NCBI RefSeq assembly: GCF_004361835.1
Contig: NZ_SNWD01000011.1
Span: 1 to 64,000, forward strand
Length of the DNA: 64,000 nucleotides
Origin: Stakelama pacifica
Lineage (GTDB): Bacteria; Pseudomonadota; Alphaproteobacteria; Sphingomonadales; Sphingomonadaceae
Direction: 5' to 3'
Shown here: in pieces, positions 54,197 through 63,099 of the stretch
Numbering within the stretch: the stretch's first letter is position 1
How the letters are laid out: the number at the start of each line of letters is the position of its first letter
Position numbers and translations under genes: made by a program
Notes under the pieces: generated by a model
Told to the model about the DNA's origin: nothing
What the model saw: the letters and a program-made list of their open reading frames with translations, nothing else
Databases searched by the model: none

Positions 54197-54525
54197 ATGC
54201 GATGCAGAATCTCGAAGAAATCATGAATATGGCGCAGAATGTTCAGAACGAACTTCAAAAGGCGCAGGCCAATCTCGATAATATTGAGGTTGAGGGGAAA
54301 TCGGGCGGCGGGCTCGTCACGGTAAAAGCCACCGCCAAGGGCCGGATCGTCGCGGTCGATGTGGACGAATCGCTGCTTCAGCCCGCCGAAAAGCAGGTGG
54401 TGGAGGATCTGATCGTCGCTGCGTTCAACGATGCACGGGCGAAGGCGGATCAGGCAAGCAACGAGGAAATGTCCAAGCTCACCAGTGGGATGCAGCTTCC
54501 CCCCGGCTTCAAAATGCCGTTCTGA
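54193..54525 (+). CDS. YbaB/EbfC nucleoid-associated protein
   Basis: A 110-residue member of the YbaB/EbfC family, which binds DNA as a dimer. The N-terminal helix (MQNLEEIMNMAQNVQNELQ) and the VEGKSGGGLVTVKATAKG sheet are typical. It is coupled to dnaX by a 4-bp overlap; ATG 54202 is an alternative start. Normally followed by recR, but here a small membrane protein gene follows instead. Confidence 0.95.
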
Positions 54526-54586
54526 TCGCGGAACAAGCGGAACCTGAAAAAGGTTATGCTCCCCATCATGTTGAGGAGGATGACCG

Positions 54587-54838
54587 ATGGTCGAAGAACG
54601 CACTACCGAAACGCCGGGCCACACCCATACTACGGTGATCGAGGAACGGCGCAGCGGCGGCGGCGGTTTGCTGATCGGAATAGCCGTCCTGATTCTGGTG
54701 ATTGTCGGCGCTTATTTTCTGCTCAACCAGAGCAAGAATGACGATCTCCAGACACAGGCGATCACCGGCGCAGCGAAAAGCGTTTCCGACACCGCCGACA
54801 AAGCTGGCGACGCAATCGATCAGGGTTCGAAGGAATGA
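54587..54838 (+). CDS. Small single-helix membrane protein
   Basis: An 83-residue protein with a charged N-terminus (VEERTTETPGHTHTTVIEER), a Gly-rich turn, one helix (LLIGIAVLILVIVGAYFLL) and a short acidic C-terminal tail (SVSDTADKAGDAIDQGSKE). GGAGGATG precedes the ATG. It resembles small envelope-stress-type proteins of alphaproteobacteria, without a defined function. Confidence 0.72.
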   Translation: MVEERTTETPGHTHTTVIEERRSGGGGLLIGIAVLILVIVGAYFLLNQSKNDDLQTQAITGAAKSVSDTADKAGDAIDQGSKE

Positions 54839-54876
54839 TTGCTGGATGAGGACGACCCATAGGGTCGGATTTCACC

Positions 54877-55611
54877 TCATTTATAAACGCAGCTATCATA
54901 TCCGCTATTGCGTACGACATTGATCCGCTTGCGGATCGTATTGCCATAGCGGCGGGTAAAACCTGTCGGCGCGATCCCGGCGCGCTTTTTGGGGAGCGGC
55001 AGCACAGCGGCGATCTGCGCCGCTTCCTGCGCAGTCAGCCGGTCTGCGCCGTGATGGAAATAGCGTTCGGCACCTGCATTCACGCCATAGGTGCCGATCC
55101 CTGTCTCGGCGATGTTCAGATAGACTTCCATGATCCGCCGCTTGCCCCACAGATGCTCGATCAGAAAGGTGAACCAGGCCTCAAGCCCCTTGCGGAAATA
55201 GCCGCCATCCTGCCACAAAAAGGCGTTCTTCGCAGTCTGCTGGCTGATCGTCGATCCGCCGCGGATGACATGCCCGCCGCGCTCATTGCGCTCGAACGCT
55301 TTGCGGATCGCTTCATAATCGAAACCCGAATGCTCGCAAAACCGCGAATCTTCACCGGCGATCACCGCACGCACCATATTGCGATCGATCCGGTCGATGC
55401 TCATCCAGTCGCGCGTTGCGCCATGCCCGGAAAGCATGTCGCTTATCATCGTAAAAGTGATCGGCGGCGGTACGAAGCGATAGATCCCGACCCAGATCAC
55501 CGACAACAGCACGAATGCCAGCGCGAGCTTGAACAGCGTAACGGCCATCCAGCGCACTGGTCCCCGTCTACCCCGCTTTGCCTTGCCGGCCTTTTTCGCT
55601 TTGGTCGCCAT
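54877..55611 (-). CDS. mtgA: Monofunctional peptidoglycan transglycosylase
   Basis: A 244-residue GT51 enzyme that polymerises lipid II in the periplasm. A basic N-terminus and one membrane anchor (about residues 22-45) precede the catalytic domain with E87 in AGEDSRFCEH, the GGSTISQQTAKN motif and RRIMEVYLNIAETG. ATG 55611 gives the family-typical start; an in-frame earlier ATG at 55659 is possible. It lies downstream of rpoH on the same strand. Confidence 0.94.
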   Translation of the reverse strand: MATKAKKAGKAKRGRRGPVRWMAVTLFKLALAFVLLSVIWVGIYRFVPPPITFTMISDMLSGHGATRDWMSIDRIDRNMVRAVIAGEDSRFCEHSGFDYEAIRKAFERNERGGHVIRGGSTISQQTAKNAFLWQDGGYFRKGLEAWFTFLIEHLWGKRRIMEVYLNIAETGIGTYGVNAGAERYFHHGADRLTAQEAAQIAAVLPLPKKRAGIAPTGFTRRYGNTIRKRINVVRNSGYDSCVYK

Positions 55612-55661
55612 GATGTTCCGCAGATTGACACTTGCCGATTTGCGGAGAATGTCCGGCAACC

Positions 55662-55692
55662 GGGGATGGCGCTACCCGATGTCGCTATCCCC
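55662..55692 (-). terminator. Possible hairpin between rpoH and mtgA
   Basis: GGGGATGGCG (55662-55671) and CGCTATCCCC (55683-55692) form a 10-bp stem with one mismatch. No U-tract follows on the minus strand, so it may be an attenuating or RNA-stabilising structure, not a true terminator. Confidence 0.35.
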
Positions 55693-55730
55693 GCCGGCAA
55701 TCGCCCCCGCTTTGCAGAGGCGATGCACCA

Positions 55731-56636
55731 TCATCCCGCAGCAAGCAACCGCTTCTCACCGGCAAGCCGCATCATCGCCTTTTGCAACTTTTCGAATGCA
55801 CGCACCTCGATCTGGCGAACCCGCTCACGGCTGACACCATAGACCTGGCTCAGTTCCTCAAGCGTCTTGGGATCGTCGGTGAGCCGCCGTTCGGTCAGGA
55901 TATGCTTTTCGCGATCGTTGAGATCGTCCATCGCCTCGACCAGCATATCGTGGCGCACCTCGGCTTCCTGCACGTCGGCAACGCGCTCGTCCTGAAGCGG
56001 TTCGTCGTCCTGCAGCCAGTCCTGCCACTGCGCCTCACCATCTTCGCGCATCGGTACGTTGAGCGAGGTATCGCCGCCCATCGCCATGCGACGGTTCATG
56101 CTGGTGACTTCTTCCGCAGTAACGCCAAGATCGGTCGCGATCTTTTCGACGTCCTCGGGCTTCAGATCGCCGTCCTCGAACGCGTCGAGCTTCGCCTTCA
56201 TCCGGCGAAGATTGAAGAACAGCTTTTTCTGCGCCGCCGTGGTGCCCATTTTGACGAGGCTCCACGAGCGCAGGATGAATTCCTGAATCGAGGCGCGAAT
56301 CCACCACATCGCATAGGTGGCGAGGCGGAAACCGCGATCGGGCTCGAATTTCTTCACGCCCTGCATCAGGCCGATATTGCCCTCCGAAATCAGCTCGCTG
56401 ACCGGCAGCCCATAGCCGCGATAGCCCATGGCGATCTTCGCGACGAGGCGGAGATGGCTGGTCACCAGCTGCGCCGCTGCTTCGGGGTCCTGATGCTCCT
56501 GAAACCGCTTGGCGAGCATATATTCCTGCTCGGGCGTGAGAATCGGGAATTTCTTGATCTCGGCAAGATAGCGGTTGAGGCTCGCCTCTCCCCCAAGCGC
56601 GGGGATCGTCGCCGGGACGTTGCTGCCGCTTGCCAT
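55731..56636 (-). CDS. rpoH: RNA polymerase sigma factor RpoH
   Basis: A 301-residue sigma-32-type heat-shock sigma factor. Region 2 includes LVAKIAMGYRGYGLPVSELISEGNIGLMQ-like core helices, the RpoH box is QKKLFFNLR (136-144), and region 4 ends with GVSRERVRQIEVRAFEKLQK. Many sphingomonads have more than one RpoH; this appears a full-length canonical copy. It is separated by 61 bp from rluD on the same strand, and rluD is transcribed first. Confidence 0.96.
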   Translation of the reverse strand: MASGSNVPATIPALGGEASLNRYLAEIKKFPILTPEQEYMLAKRFQEHQDPEAAAQLVTSHLRLVAKIAMGYRGYGLPVSELISEGNIGLMQGVKKFEPDRGFRLATYAMWWIRASIQEFILRSWSLVKMGTTAAQKKLFFNLRRMKAKLDAFEDGDLKPEDVEKIATDLGVTAEEVTSMNRRMAMGGDTSLNVPMREDGEAQWQDWLQDDEPLQDERVADVQEAEVRHDMLVEAMDDLNDREKHILTERRLTDDPKTLEELSQVYGVSRERVRQIEVRAFEKLQKAMMRLAGEKRLLAAG

Positions 56637-56697
56637 GATCTTCGTCTCCTTATCCGTCCGATGGCGCTGTCATACACGGTCAGCGCGTCACCAATTT

Positions 56698-57648
56698 CTA
56701 TACGTGAAGTTTGGCCAACAGTTCCCGCATGTCACGGGGCATTTGACTATCAAACGATAAAGCACTGCCATTTATAGGATGAATGAACCCCAAACGGGCA
56801 GCGTGCAAGGCCTGGCGCCGGAAATCCAGCGTTTCCAGAATGGGCCGATGCGCGGGGCGCGGACGGCCATAGGTCTGGTCGCCGAGCAGCGGATGCCCGA
56901 TCGACGCCATATGCACACGCACCTGATGCGTGCGCCCGGTTTCCAGCCGGCATTCGACCAGCGCAGCCTCTTTCAGCGGTTCGACCAGCCGATAATGGGT
57001 GACCGCATGTTTGCCCCCCGAAACGATCGCGACCTTCTTGCGATTTGCCGGCGATCGTCCGAGCGCCGCCTCGATCGTTCCCTCGCCCTGAGTGGGCAGA
57101 CCCGCAACGATCGCCAGATAGCGCCGGTCGATGCTATGCGCCTTGAACTGGCGCGCCAGCCCCTCATGCGCACGGTCATGTTTCGCAGCGACGATCAGAC
57201 CCGAGGTGTCCTTGTCGATTCGGTGCACGATGCCTGGACGAGCGACGCCGCCGATGCCGGACAATTGCCCGGCACAGTGGTGCAGCAATGCATTGACGAG
57301 CGTGCCGTCGGGATTGCCTGCCGCCGGATGCACGACCATGCCGACCGGTTTGTCGATGACGATCAGATGTTCGTCTTCGTACACGATGCGCAGCGGAATC
57401 GCTTCGGCAATATTATGCGCCGGTTCGGGTGCCGGGATCGCCACGCAGAAAACATCGCCTGCCGATGTCTTCTGCGACGCGTTGCGGACGGGAACGCCGC
57501 GCGGATCCAGTACATTGCCTTTGGCGATCAGCGCTTTCAGCCGTTCGCGCGACAGGCTGGGCAGCGCTTGCGCAAGCGCGCGGTCAAGACGCCAGCCATG
57601 GGCGTCGTCCGCTATCCTTGCTTCGATTGTGGAAACCCCCCGATCCAT
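56698..57648 (-). CDS. rluD: Ribosomal large subunit pseudouridine synthase (RluD-like)
   Basis: A 316-residue RluA/RluD-family enzyme with an N-terminal S4 domain (LDRALAQALPSLSRERLKALI) and the catalytic Asp145 in VHRIDKDTSG. It pseudouridylates 23S rRNA, probably positions in helix 69. The start is only 18 bp from the divergent M67 peptidase gene, so its promoter must extend into that gene. Confidence 0.93.
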   Translation of the reverse strand: MDRGVSTIEARIADDAHGWRLDRALAQALPSLSRERLKALIAKGNVLDPRGVPVRNASQKTSAGDVFCVAIPAPEPAHNIAEAIPLRIVYEDEHLIVIDKPVGMVVHPAAGNPDGTLVNALLHHCAGQLSGIGGVARPGIVHRIDKDTSGLIVAAKHDRAHEGLARQFKAHSIDRRYLAIVAGLPTQGEGTIEAALGRSPANRKKVAIVSGGKHAVTHYRLVEPLKEAALVECRLETGRTHQVRVHMASIGHPLLGDQTYGRPRPAHRPILETLDFRRQALHAARLGFIHPINGSALSFDSQMPRDMRELLAKLHV

Positions 57649-57666
57649 TCGGCTAAGGAGATGGGG

Positions 57667-58164
57667 ATGAATGTCCGGATTTCAAGAGCGCTGCTGTTGG
57701 GCCTGATGCGCGCCGCCGCTGCATCGCCGCACGCCGAAATCTGCGGCGTTCTGCGCGGTCGGGAAGGCGAGGTTCGCACCGCAATAGCCGCTGACAATGT
57801 CGCTGCCGCCCCATCACACCGGTTCGAAATCGATCCTGCCGTCCTGCTTCGCTGCCATCGTCTGGCACGCCGCGCCGGTGCGCTGCGGATTCTCGGTTAT
57901 TATCATTCGCATCCGGACGGGCGGCCCTATCCCTCGTCGACCGATGCGGCGATGGCGCAGCCCGACGGGAAATTATGGCTGATCGTCACGGATCGGGAAG
58001 CACGACTGTGGCGTGCGGTGCCGCACGGGTCTATGCACGGCCGCTTCGATCCGGTTGCTTTCGATTTGATCGCTGGTAAGCGGGTTGCCACGTCCGTGGC
58101 CGCAGTCCTGCGGTCGGAAAGGGCAGAATGCTGGAGCGTCGAGCTTGAATATTTCCGCGACTGA
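57667..58164 (+). CDS. M67 (JAB/MPN) metallopeptidase-like protein
   Basis: A 165-residue JAB1/MPN protein. The JAMM zinc site is complete: E24 in HAEICGVL, H80-S-H82 and D93 in SSTDAA. Such proteins cleave isopeptide-like or C-terminal peptide bonds; bacterial ones are linked to sulfur-carrier or siderophore systems, but no such genes lie here. AAGGAG at 57654-57659 supports ATG 57667 over ATG 57661. It overlaps the ChpT gene by 20 bp. Confidence 0.88.
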   Translation: MNVRISRALLLGLMRAAAASPHAEICGVLRGREGEVRTAIAADNVAAAPSHRFEIDPAVLLRCHRLARRAGALRILGYYHSHPDGRPYPSSTDAAMAQPDGKLWLIVTDREARLWRAVPHGSMHGRFDPVAFDLIAGKRVATSVAAVLRSERAECWSVELEYFRD

Positions 58165-58789
58165 TTTTGCAAGCCTGTTATGTTCGCGGCTGTGCCACGA
58201 TCTGTTGAGCCCGGTCGGCGCGCTGAACAACGGGCTGGAACTGCTGGCCGATGAGCATGATCCGGAAATGCGTGCGCGATGCCTTGAACTGCTTGGCGAA
58301 AGCGCGCGGGCTTCCGCCAACAAGCTGAAATTCTTCCGCCTCGCTTTCGGCGCGGCAGGCGGGTTCGGCGAAACCGTCGATTCGCGGGAGGCGCATGCCG
58401 CGATCCTGGGCCTGTTCGGCGATAATGCGCGATTGAATCTCGGCTGGATGGTGAGCGCGCAGGTGCTTCCCAAACAGGCGATCAAGGTTCTGCTCAATCT
58501 TGCGCTGATCGGCGGCGATGCGCTGGTGCGTGGCGGACAGCTCGATATCGCTGCGGAAACGGTGGACGACATGATCGAGATCGGCGTGCGTGCCGACGGG
58601 CCGCGAATCGTGCTCGACGGCGAATTGCGCGCAGCGCTGCTCGGTCAGTCGGGCGACCTGCCGGTGACGCCGCGCGCGGCGGCGGCATTTCTGACGCATG
58701 CATTGGTCGAACAAAGCGGCGGCACTTTGCAGGTTTCGCCGCCAGAGGCGGATATCCTCGTCTTCGGCGTATCTTTTCGCGCGGGGTAA
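58145..58789 (+). CDS. chpT: ChpT-like histidine phosphotransferase
   Basis: A 214-residue protein with a DHp-like helix holding H18 (RLCHDLLSPVGALNNG) and a degenerate ATPase-like domain, as in Caulobacter ChpT, which passes phosphate from CckA to CtrA and CpdR. The TTG at 58145 with GGAGC upstream is preferred over earlier in-frame starts inside the M67 gene. It is followed after 53 bp by cheA, suggesting it could also serve the chemotaxis-type kinase. Sequence between the genes contains TTAACC, part of a CtrA-like site. Confidence 0.8.
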   Translation: MNISATDFASLLCSRLCHDLLSPVGALNNGLELLADEHDPEMRARCLELLGESARASANKLKFFRLAFGAAGGFGETVDSREAHAAILGLFGDNARLNLGWMVSAQVLPKQAIKVLLNLALIGGDALVRGGQLDIAAETVDDMIEIGVRADGPRIVLDGELRAALLGQSGDLPVTPRAAAAFLTHALVEQSGGTLQVSPPEADILVFGVSFRAG

Positions 58790-58842
58790 ACCAGCTCTTA
58801 ACCCTATCAGGGCATGATCGCGCGGCTCAGTTGCGGGGAATC

Positions 58843-61149
58843 ATGGACGATCTGCTGCAGGAATTTGTCGCCGAAACGCGCGAGACACTGGAGGCGCTTT
58901 CCGGCGAAATTGTCGCGTGGGAGGCATCCCCGGGCGATCGCGCGCGTCTCGATGCCATTTTTCGGTTTGTGCATACGGTCAAGGGCAGCTGCGGTTTTCT
59001 CGACCTTCCGCGTCTCGAACGGCTGAGCCATGCGGCGGAGGATGCGCTGGCGCAGGTCCGCGACGGCACGCGTATCCCCGATTCCCGTCTGGTCAATGCA
59101 GTGCTGGGGATCGTCGACCGGATCGGGGAGATCGTCGAGGCGATCGACGGTGGTCATGCGCTCGATCATTCGGGTGAGGATCTGCTTATCGCGGCGCTGG
59201 AGGAAGGCGCGGCCGAAGCACCGGATGCCGTCGCATCGATCGCCAGGCACAGCGCGCGCAGCGTCCGGCTGAGCGTCGATCTGCTCGATCGGATGATGAG
59301 CGGCATGTCCGACATGGTGCTCGCCCGTAACGAGCTTGCCCGCCAGTTGCGCGAGATCGATTGCGGGCCGGTGGTGGAGGGAGCGCTCGAACGCCTGTCC
59401 GCCACCGTCGCGGATATGCGCGATGCGGTGACCCGCACCCGGATGCAAAAGCTGGATGCGCTTTTCTCCGCGTTGCCGAGGGTCGTGCGCGACACTGCGA
59501 CGAAGCTGGACAAAATGGTGACGCTTCAGATCGAAGGCGCCGATGTCGAACTGGACCGCGAGATGATCGAGGCGATGCGCGATCCGCTGGTCCACATCAT
59601 CCGCAACGCGATCGACCATGGGATCGAAACGCCCGATGAACGGCTTGGCGTGGGCAAACCGGCTGCGGGTCGCCTGACCATCGCCGCACGGCAGACCGGC
59701 AACCAGATCGTGATCGAGATCATGGACGACGGGCGCGGTATCGATGTCGCGGGAGTCATCGCCAGGCTGGCGGCCACCGGTGATCGCAGCGAGGCGCAAC
59801 TCCACGCATTGTCTGAACGGGCGAAGCTCGCGCTGATCTTCGAACCCGGCCTCACCACGAAGGACACAGCGTCGGACGTGTCGGGACGCGGCGTTGGAAT
59901 GGACGTGGTGCGATCGAGCGTGGACCAGATCGGCGGCAGGATCGATCTGCAAAATTCGCCGGGCCGGGGGCTGCATATCGTCCTGCATCTGCCGCTGACG
60001 CTCTCGATCATCTCTGCGGTGACGGTGGGAGCGGGCAGCCACCGCTTCGCGATTCCGCGTCAGTCGGTCGAAGAGATCGTCAATGCCGCCGGGCGAAATA
60101 TCCGCGTGGATCGCTTCGGCACTGGCGATGTGGCAACCGTTCGCGGCCGGAAATATCCTTTGGTGCATCTCGGCGAACTGCTTGGCATTGCAGAGCGTGC
60201 GGCGACCGCGACCGGGATGCTTGTCATCGTCGGTGTCGGTACGGGCAGCTATGCGATGGCGGTCGATACGGTGTTCGATACCGAGGAGCTGGTGATCAAA
60301 CCCGCTGCGCCGCAGGTGGTGGCGAGTGGCGTGTATGGTGGGCAGACCTTGCCTGACAATGGTCAGCCGATGCTCGTGCTCGACACGGCGGGAGTGGCTG
60401 CCCGGGCCGACGTGCGCTTCGGCCTTCACAATGCTTTCGATGCAGGCGAGGAAGAGGAGTCGGAGGACCCCGGCATGCCACTGCTGCTGTTCCTCGATCT
60501 TGACGGGCAACAACGCAGCATTCCGCTCGATGTGGTCGATCGGATCGAAAAGGCGAGGGCAGAGGCGGTTTCCATGTCGGGCGGGCGATTGCGCATCGAC
60601 CGGGACGGCACGCTGATAACGCTGGTGGTGACCGGCGATGTGCCTGACAAAGGGCAGATCGCGCTGCTGCGGCTCAACTGCGGGCTCGGCGAAATGGCTT
60701 ATGCGGTCCGTGAGGCGTTCGACATCGTCTATGTTCACGACGCAGTTACACCCGGCGAACCGGGGGCGGTAGCTGGCGTGGCGATGATCGAGGGCGAGCC
60801 GGTGGAGATGATCGATCCCAACTGGCTGTTCGATCAGTTTCGCGGAAGCGTGCCCGCGCGCCATGCCGCGCCCCTGTGCCTGATCGCTGGTGGCGAGGAC
60901 GGCTGGATGCGCAATTTCATCGGACCGCTCATGGAAAGCGCCGGCTATCGAACGGCGTTCAGACTGGATGATGAAATGCCCGATATGGTGATCGTGCGCG
61001 AGGGCGACGCGGTGAAAGGCGTGCCGCCGGCGCGCCACATCCATCTCACCGACCGTCGCGACAATGCGGAAACCAGCGGAAGCATCTTCCGCTATGACCG
61101 CAATGCATTGCTGAATGCCGCAAAAGACCGGGTTGCAAAGGCAGGATGA
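58843..61149 (+). CDS. cheA: Chemotaxis histidine kinase CheA with receiver-like C-terminus
   Basis: A 768-residue sensor kinase. The HPt domain has H44 in FRFVHTVKGSCGF; a dimerisation region, the HATPase_c domain (NAIDHGIETPDERLGV, DDGRGID, GRGVGMDVV) and a CheW-like domain follow. A second CheW-like stretch (from about residue 555, LLFLDLDGQQRSIPLDVVDRI) and a C-terminal region of about 120 residues that resembles a receiver domain without a clear phosphorylatable Asp complete it. No P2 domain is obvious. ATG 58843 is preferred over an in-frame TTG at 58831. Coupled to cheW by a 4-bp overlap. Confidence 0.9.
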   Translation: MDDLLQEFVAETRETLEALSGEIVAWEASPGDRARLDAIFRFVHTVKGSCGFLDLPRLERLSHAAEDALAQVRDGTRIPDSRLVNAVLGIVDRIGEIVEAIDGGHALDHSGEDLLIAALEEGAAEAPDAVASIARHSARSVRLSVDLLDRMMSGMSDMVLARNELARQLREIDCGPVVEGALERLSATVADMRDAVTRTRMQKLDALFSALPRVVRDTATKLDKMVTLQIEGADVELDREMIEAMRDPLVHIIRNAIDHGIETPDERLGVGKPAAGRLTIAARQTGNQIVIEIMDDGRGIDVAGVIARLAATGDRSEAQLHALSERAKLALIFEPGLTTKDTASDVSGRGVGMDVVRSSVDQIGGRIDLQNSPGRGLHIVLHLPLTLSIISAVTVGAGSHRFAIPRQSVEEIVNAAGRNIRVDRFGTGDVATVRGRKYPLVHLGELLGIAERAATATGMLVIVGVGTGSYAMAVDTVFDTEELVIKPAAPQVVASGVYGGQTLPDNGQPMLVLDTAGVAARADVRFGLHNAFDAGEEEESEDPGMPLLLFLDLDGQQRSIPLDVVDRIEKARAEAVSMSGGRLRIDRDGTLITLVVTGDVPDKGQIALLRLNCGLGEMAYAVREAFDIVYVHDAVTPGEPGAVAGVAMIEGEPVEMIDPNWLFDQFRGSVPARHAAPLCLIAGGEDGWMRNFIGPLMESAGYRTAFRLDDEMPDMVIVREGDAVKGVPPARHIHLTDRRDNAETSGSIFRYDRNALLNAAKDRVAKAG

Positions 61150-61574
61150 TGGAAGGCCTGTACCTCATCGCGCGGATCGCGGGTCAGATGGTTGCGATCG
61201 ATTCGGATCAGGTCGAATCGGTCATCGACCTTAGTGACGTTACCCCGATTCCGCTTGCCCCCGACCATGTCGTCGGCATCTCCGCCATTCGCAGCCGGGT
61301 TGTCACGGTGATCGACAGCTGCGCCGCTTTGGGCCGGGCACCCGCGGAGGCGACGGGGCGGGCGATCATCGTCGGGCTTGAGGGCCATTATTATGCGGTG
61401 CTCGTGGAGGATGTGGAGGATGTGCTGCCGTTCATCGCAACGCCTCTGCCCGACGGTATCGTGCTCGATCCGCAATGGCGGGAGCTGGGACGCGGTTTCG
61501 TCGATCGCGACGGCGAGCCGTTGCTGATCATCGATCCGACCGGGATCGTGTCGGCATGTCCGAGCGAGCCATAA
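61146..61574 (+). CDS. cheW: CheW coupling protein
   Basis: A 142-residue single CheW domain linking CheA to chemoreceptors. YLIARIAGQMVAIDSDQVESVIDL and GISAIRSRVVTVIDSCAALG are typical. The start overlaps the cheA stop (ATGA). The 80-bp gap before cheY is the longest inside the operon. Confidence 0.9.
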   Translation: MMEGLYLIARIAGQMVAIDSDQVESVIDLSDVTPIPLAPDHVVGISAIRSRVVTVIDSCAALGRAPAEATGRAIIVGLEGHYYAVLVEDVEDVLPFIATPLPDGIVLDPQWRELGRGFVDRDGEPLLIIDPTGIVSACPSEP

Positions 61575-61654
61575 TGGCGCGTCTGTTAACGCTCTCCTTA
61601 CCGGCCCTGTGCGAGACGTGGGCATTCCAATACGCGTATGACAAGGTAATTTGG

Positions 61655-62020
61655 ATGAAGAGCTGTCTGGTAGTCGACGATTCAAAGGTGATCCGCCAGG
61701 TCGCCCGCCACATACTCGAAACCTTGCGGTTCGAGGTAAGAGAGGCATGCGATGGCCGTCAGGCGCTCGATAGCTGCATTGCCTCGCCGCCGGACGTGGT
61801 GCTGCTCGACTGGAACATGCCGGTGATGAGCGGGATGGATTTCCTGCGCGCGCTCCATGCAACCGACCTGCCCAAACGGCCGAAGATCGTTTTCTGCACG
61901 ACCGAGAACGGCATGGCGCATATCCGCGCCGCGATAGAGGCGGGAGCCGACGAATATGTGATGAAGCCGTTCGATCGCGAAACGCTCGAAAGCAAGCTTC
62001 AGATCGTCGGGATAGACTGA
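61655..62020 (+). CDS. cheY: CheY-like response regulator
   Basis: A 121-residue single receiver domain. The phosphorylatable Asp52 (LLDWNMP), acidic pair D8-D9 and K104 (VMKPF) are present, with T82/T83 in the CTTEN motif. It probably transmits the CheA signal to the flagellar motor or another output. It lies 11 bp before cheB. Confidence 0.92.
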   Translation: MKSCLVVDDSKVIRQVARHILETLRFEVREACDGRQALDSCIASPPDVVLLDWNMPVMSGMDFLRALHATDLPKRPKIVFCTTENGMAHIRAAIEAGADEYVMKPFDRETLESKLQIVGID

Positions 62021-62031
62021 AGGCTGCAGTC

Positions 62032-63099
62032 GTGAATTTCGCGGGTAGCGCCACCGGTTCCTCCGTGAACGGCCTTTCGGCACCCGCTAGGGTGCTGATC
62101 GTGGATGATTCGGTCGTTGCCCGTACGATCATCACGCGCATGGTCGAATCGTTCGACGGGTTTAAGGTATCCGCGACGGTATCCAGTGTCGCTGCGGCGC
62201 TTGACCATCTCGCCCATGCGATCGTCGATATCATTCTGCTCGATATCGAAATGCCCGGGATTGACGGGTTGACCGCGTTGCCCAGCCTTTTGGAAGCGGG
62301 CGCGGGCGCCCGGATTCTCATTGTCTCGACCGCCTGTGAAGAGGGCGGCGCGGCGGCGGTCCGCGCGCTTGCGCTGGGCGCCGCCGATACGCTGGTGAAA
62401 CCTGCGGCGGGCAATCTCGCCAATCGCTTTTCGGAAGCATTGCACGAGCGGCTGGTTCGGCTGACCGCACGGCCCGGCCATCCTGCGCCGTCCGGCTCGG
62501 TAACGCAGATCGTACCTCGCGCCGATTTTGATGTCGTGGCGATCGGAGCCTCGACGGGCGGCATCCACGCTCTGTCGCAGTTGCTGGGCGCGCTTCCCCC
62601 CGAGTTCGAGACGCCTATCCTGATCACCCAGCATTTGCCGACATCGTTCATGTGCTACTTCGCCGCACAGCTGGAAATCATCGCCCGGCGTCCGTGTGAT
62701 GTGGCGATCGACCATATACGTATTCGTCCCGGGCGGATCATCATTGCGCCGGGCGACGGGCATCTCCTGTGCGTGAAGGTGCGGGACGGAGGAGCCATCC
62801 GGCTCGGCAGGGAACCGGCGGTCAGCGGCTGTTTGCCCTCGGTCGATCCGATGCTCGAATCGGTAACGCGCGTGTATGGCGAACGCGCGCTCGCTATTGT
62901 GCTTAGCGGAATGGGCCGTGACGGGATGCACGGCGCGCGCAACCTGTATGAAGTGGGCGGAACGGTGCTGGTTCAGGACCGCGCCAGCTCGGTGGTATGG
63001 GGCATGCCCGGCGCCATCGCCACGAGCGGCAATGCGACCGCCGTCATGACACCGGTATCGATGGCCGCCTTTCTTTCCGCCAGCGTGAGCGGCGCATGA
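62032..63099 (+). CDS. cheB: Protein-glutamate methylesterase CheB
   Basis: A 355-residue response-regulator esterase. The receiver Asp71 lies in LLDIEMPG; the esterase triad is S174 (GASTGG), H201 (ITQHLP) and D297 (GMGRDGM). It demethylates receptors and reverses CheR. It starts with GTG (GAAGG-like site upstream). The stop overlaps cheR by 4 bp. Confidence 0.95.
   Translation: MNFAGSATGSSVNGLSAPARVLIVDDSVVARTIITRMVESFDGFKVSATVSSVAAALDHLAHAIVDIILLDIEMPGIDGLTALPSLLEAGAGARILIVSTACEEGGAAAVRALALGAADTLVKPAAGNLANRFSEALHERLVRLTARPGHPAPSGSVTQIVPRADFDVVAIGASTGGIHALSQLLGALPPEFETPILITQHLPTSFMCYFAAQLEIIARRPCDVAIDHIRIRPGRIIIAPGDGHLLCVKVRDGGAIRLGREPAVSGCLPSVDPMLESVTRVYGERALAIVLSGMGRDGMHGARNLYEVGGTVLVQDRASSVVWGMPGAIATSGNATAVMTPVSMAAFLSASVSGA

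Noticed and set aside
61580..61605. CtrA box upstream of cheY
   Set aside because: TTAACGCTCTCCTTAC has an 8-base spacer and an imperfect second half, not the TTAA-N7-TTAA consensus.
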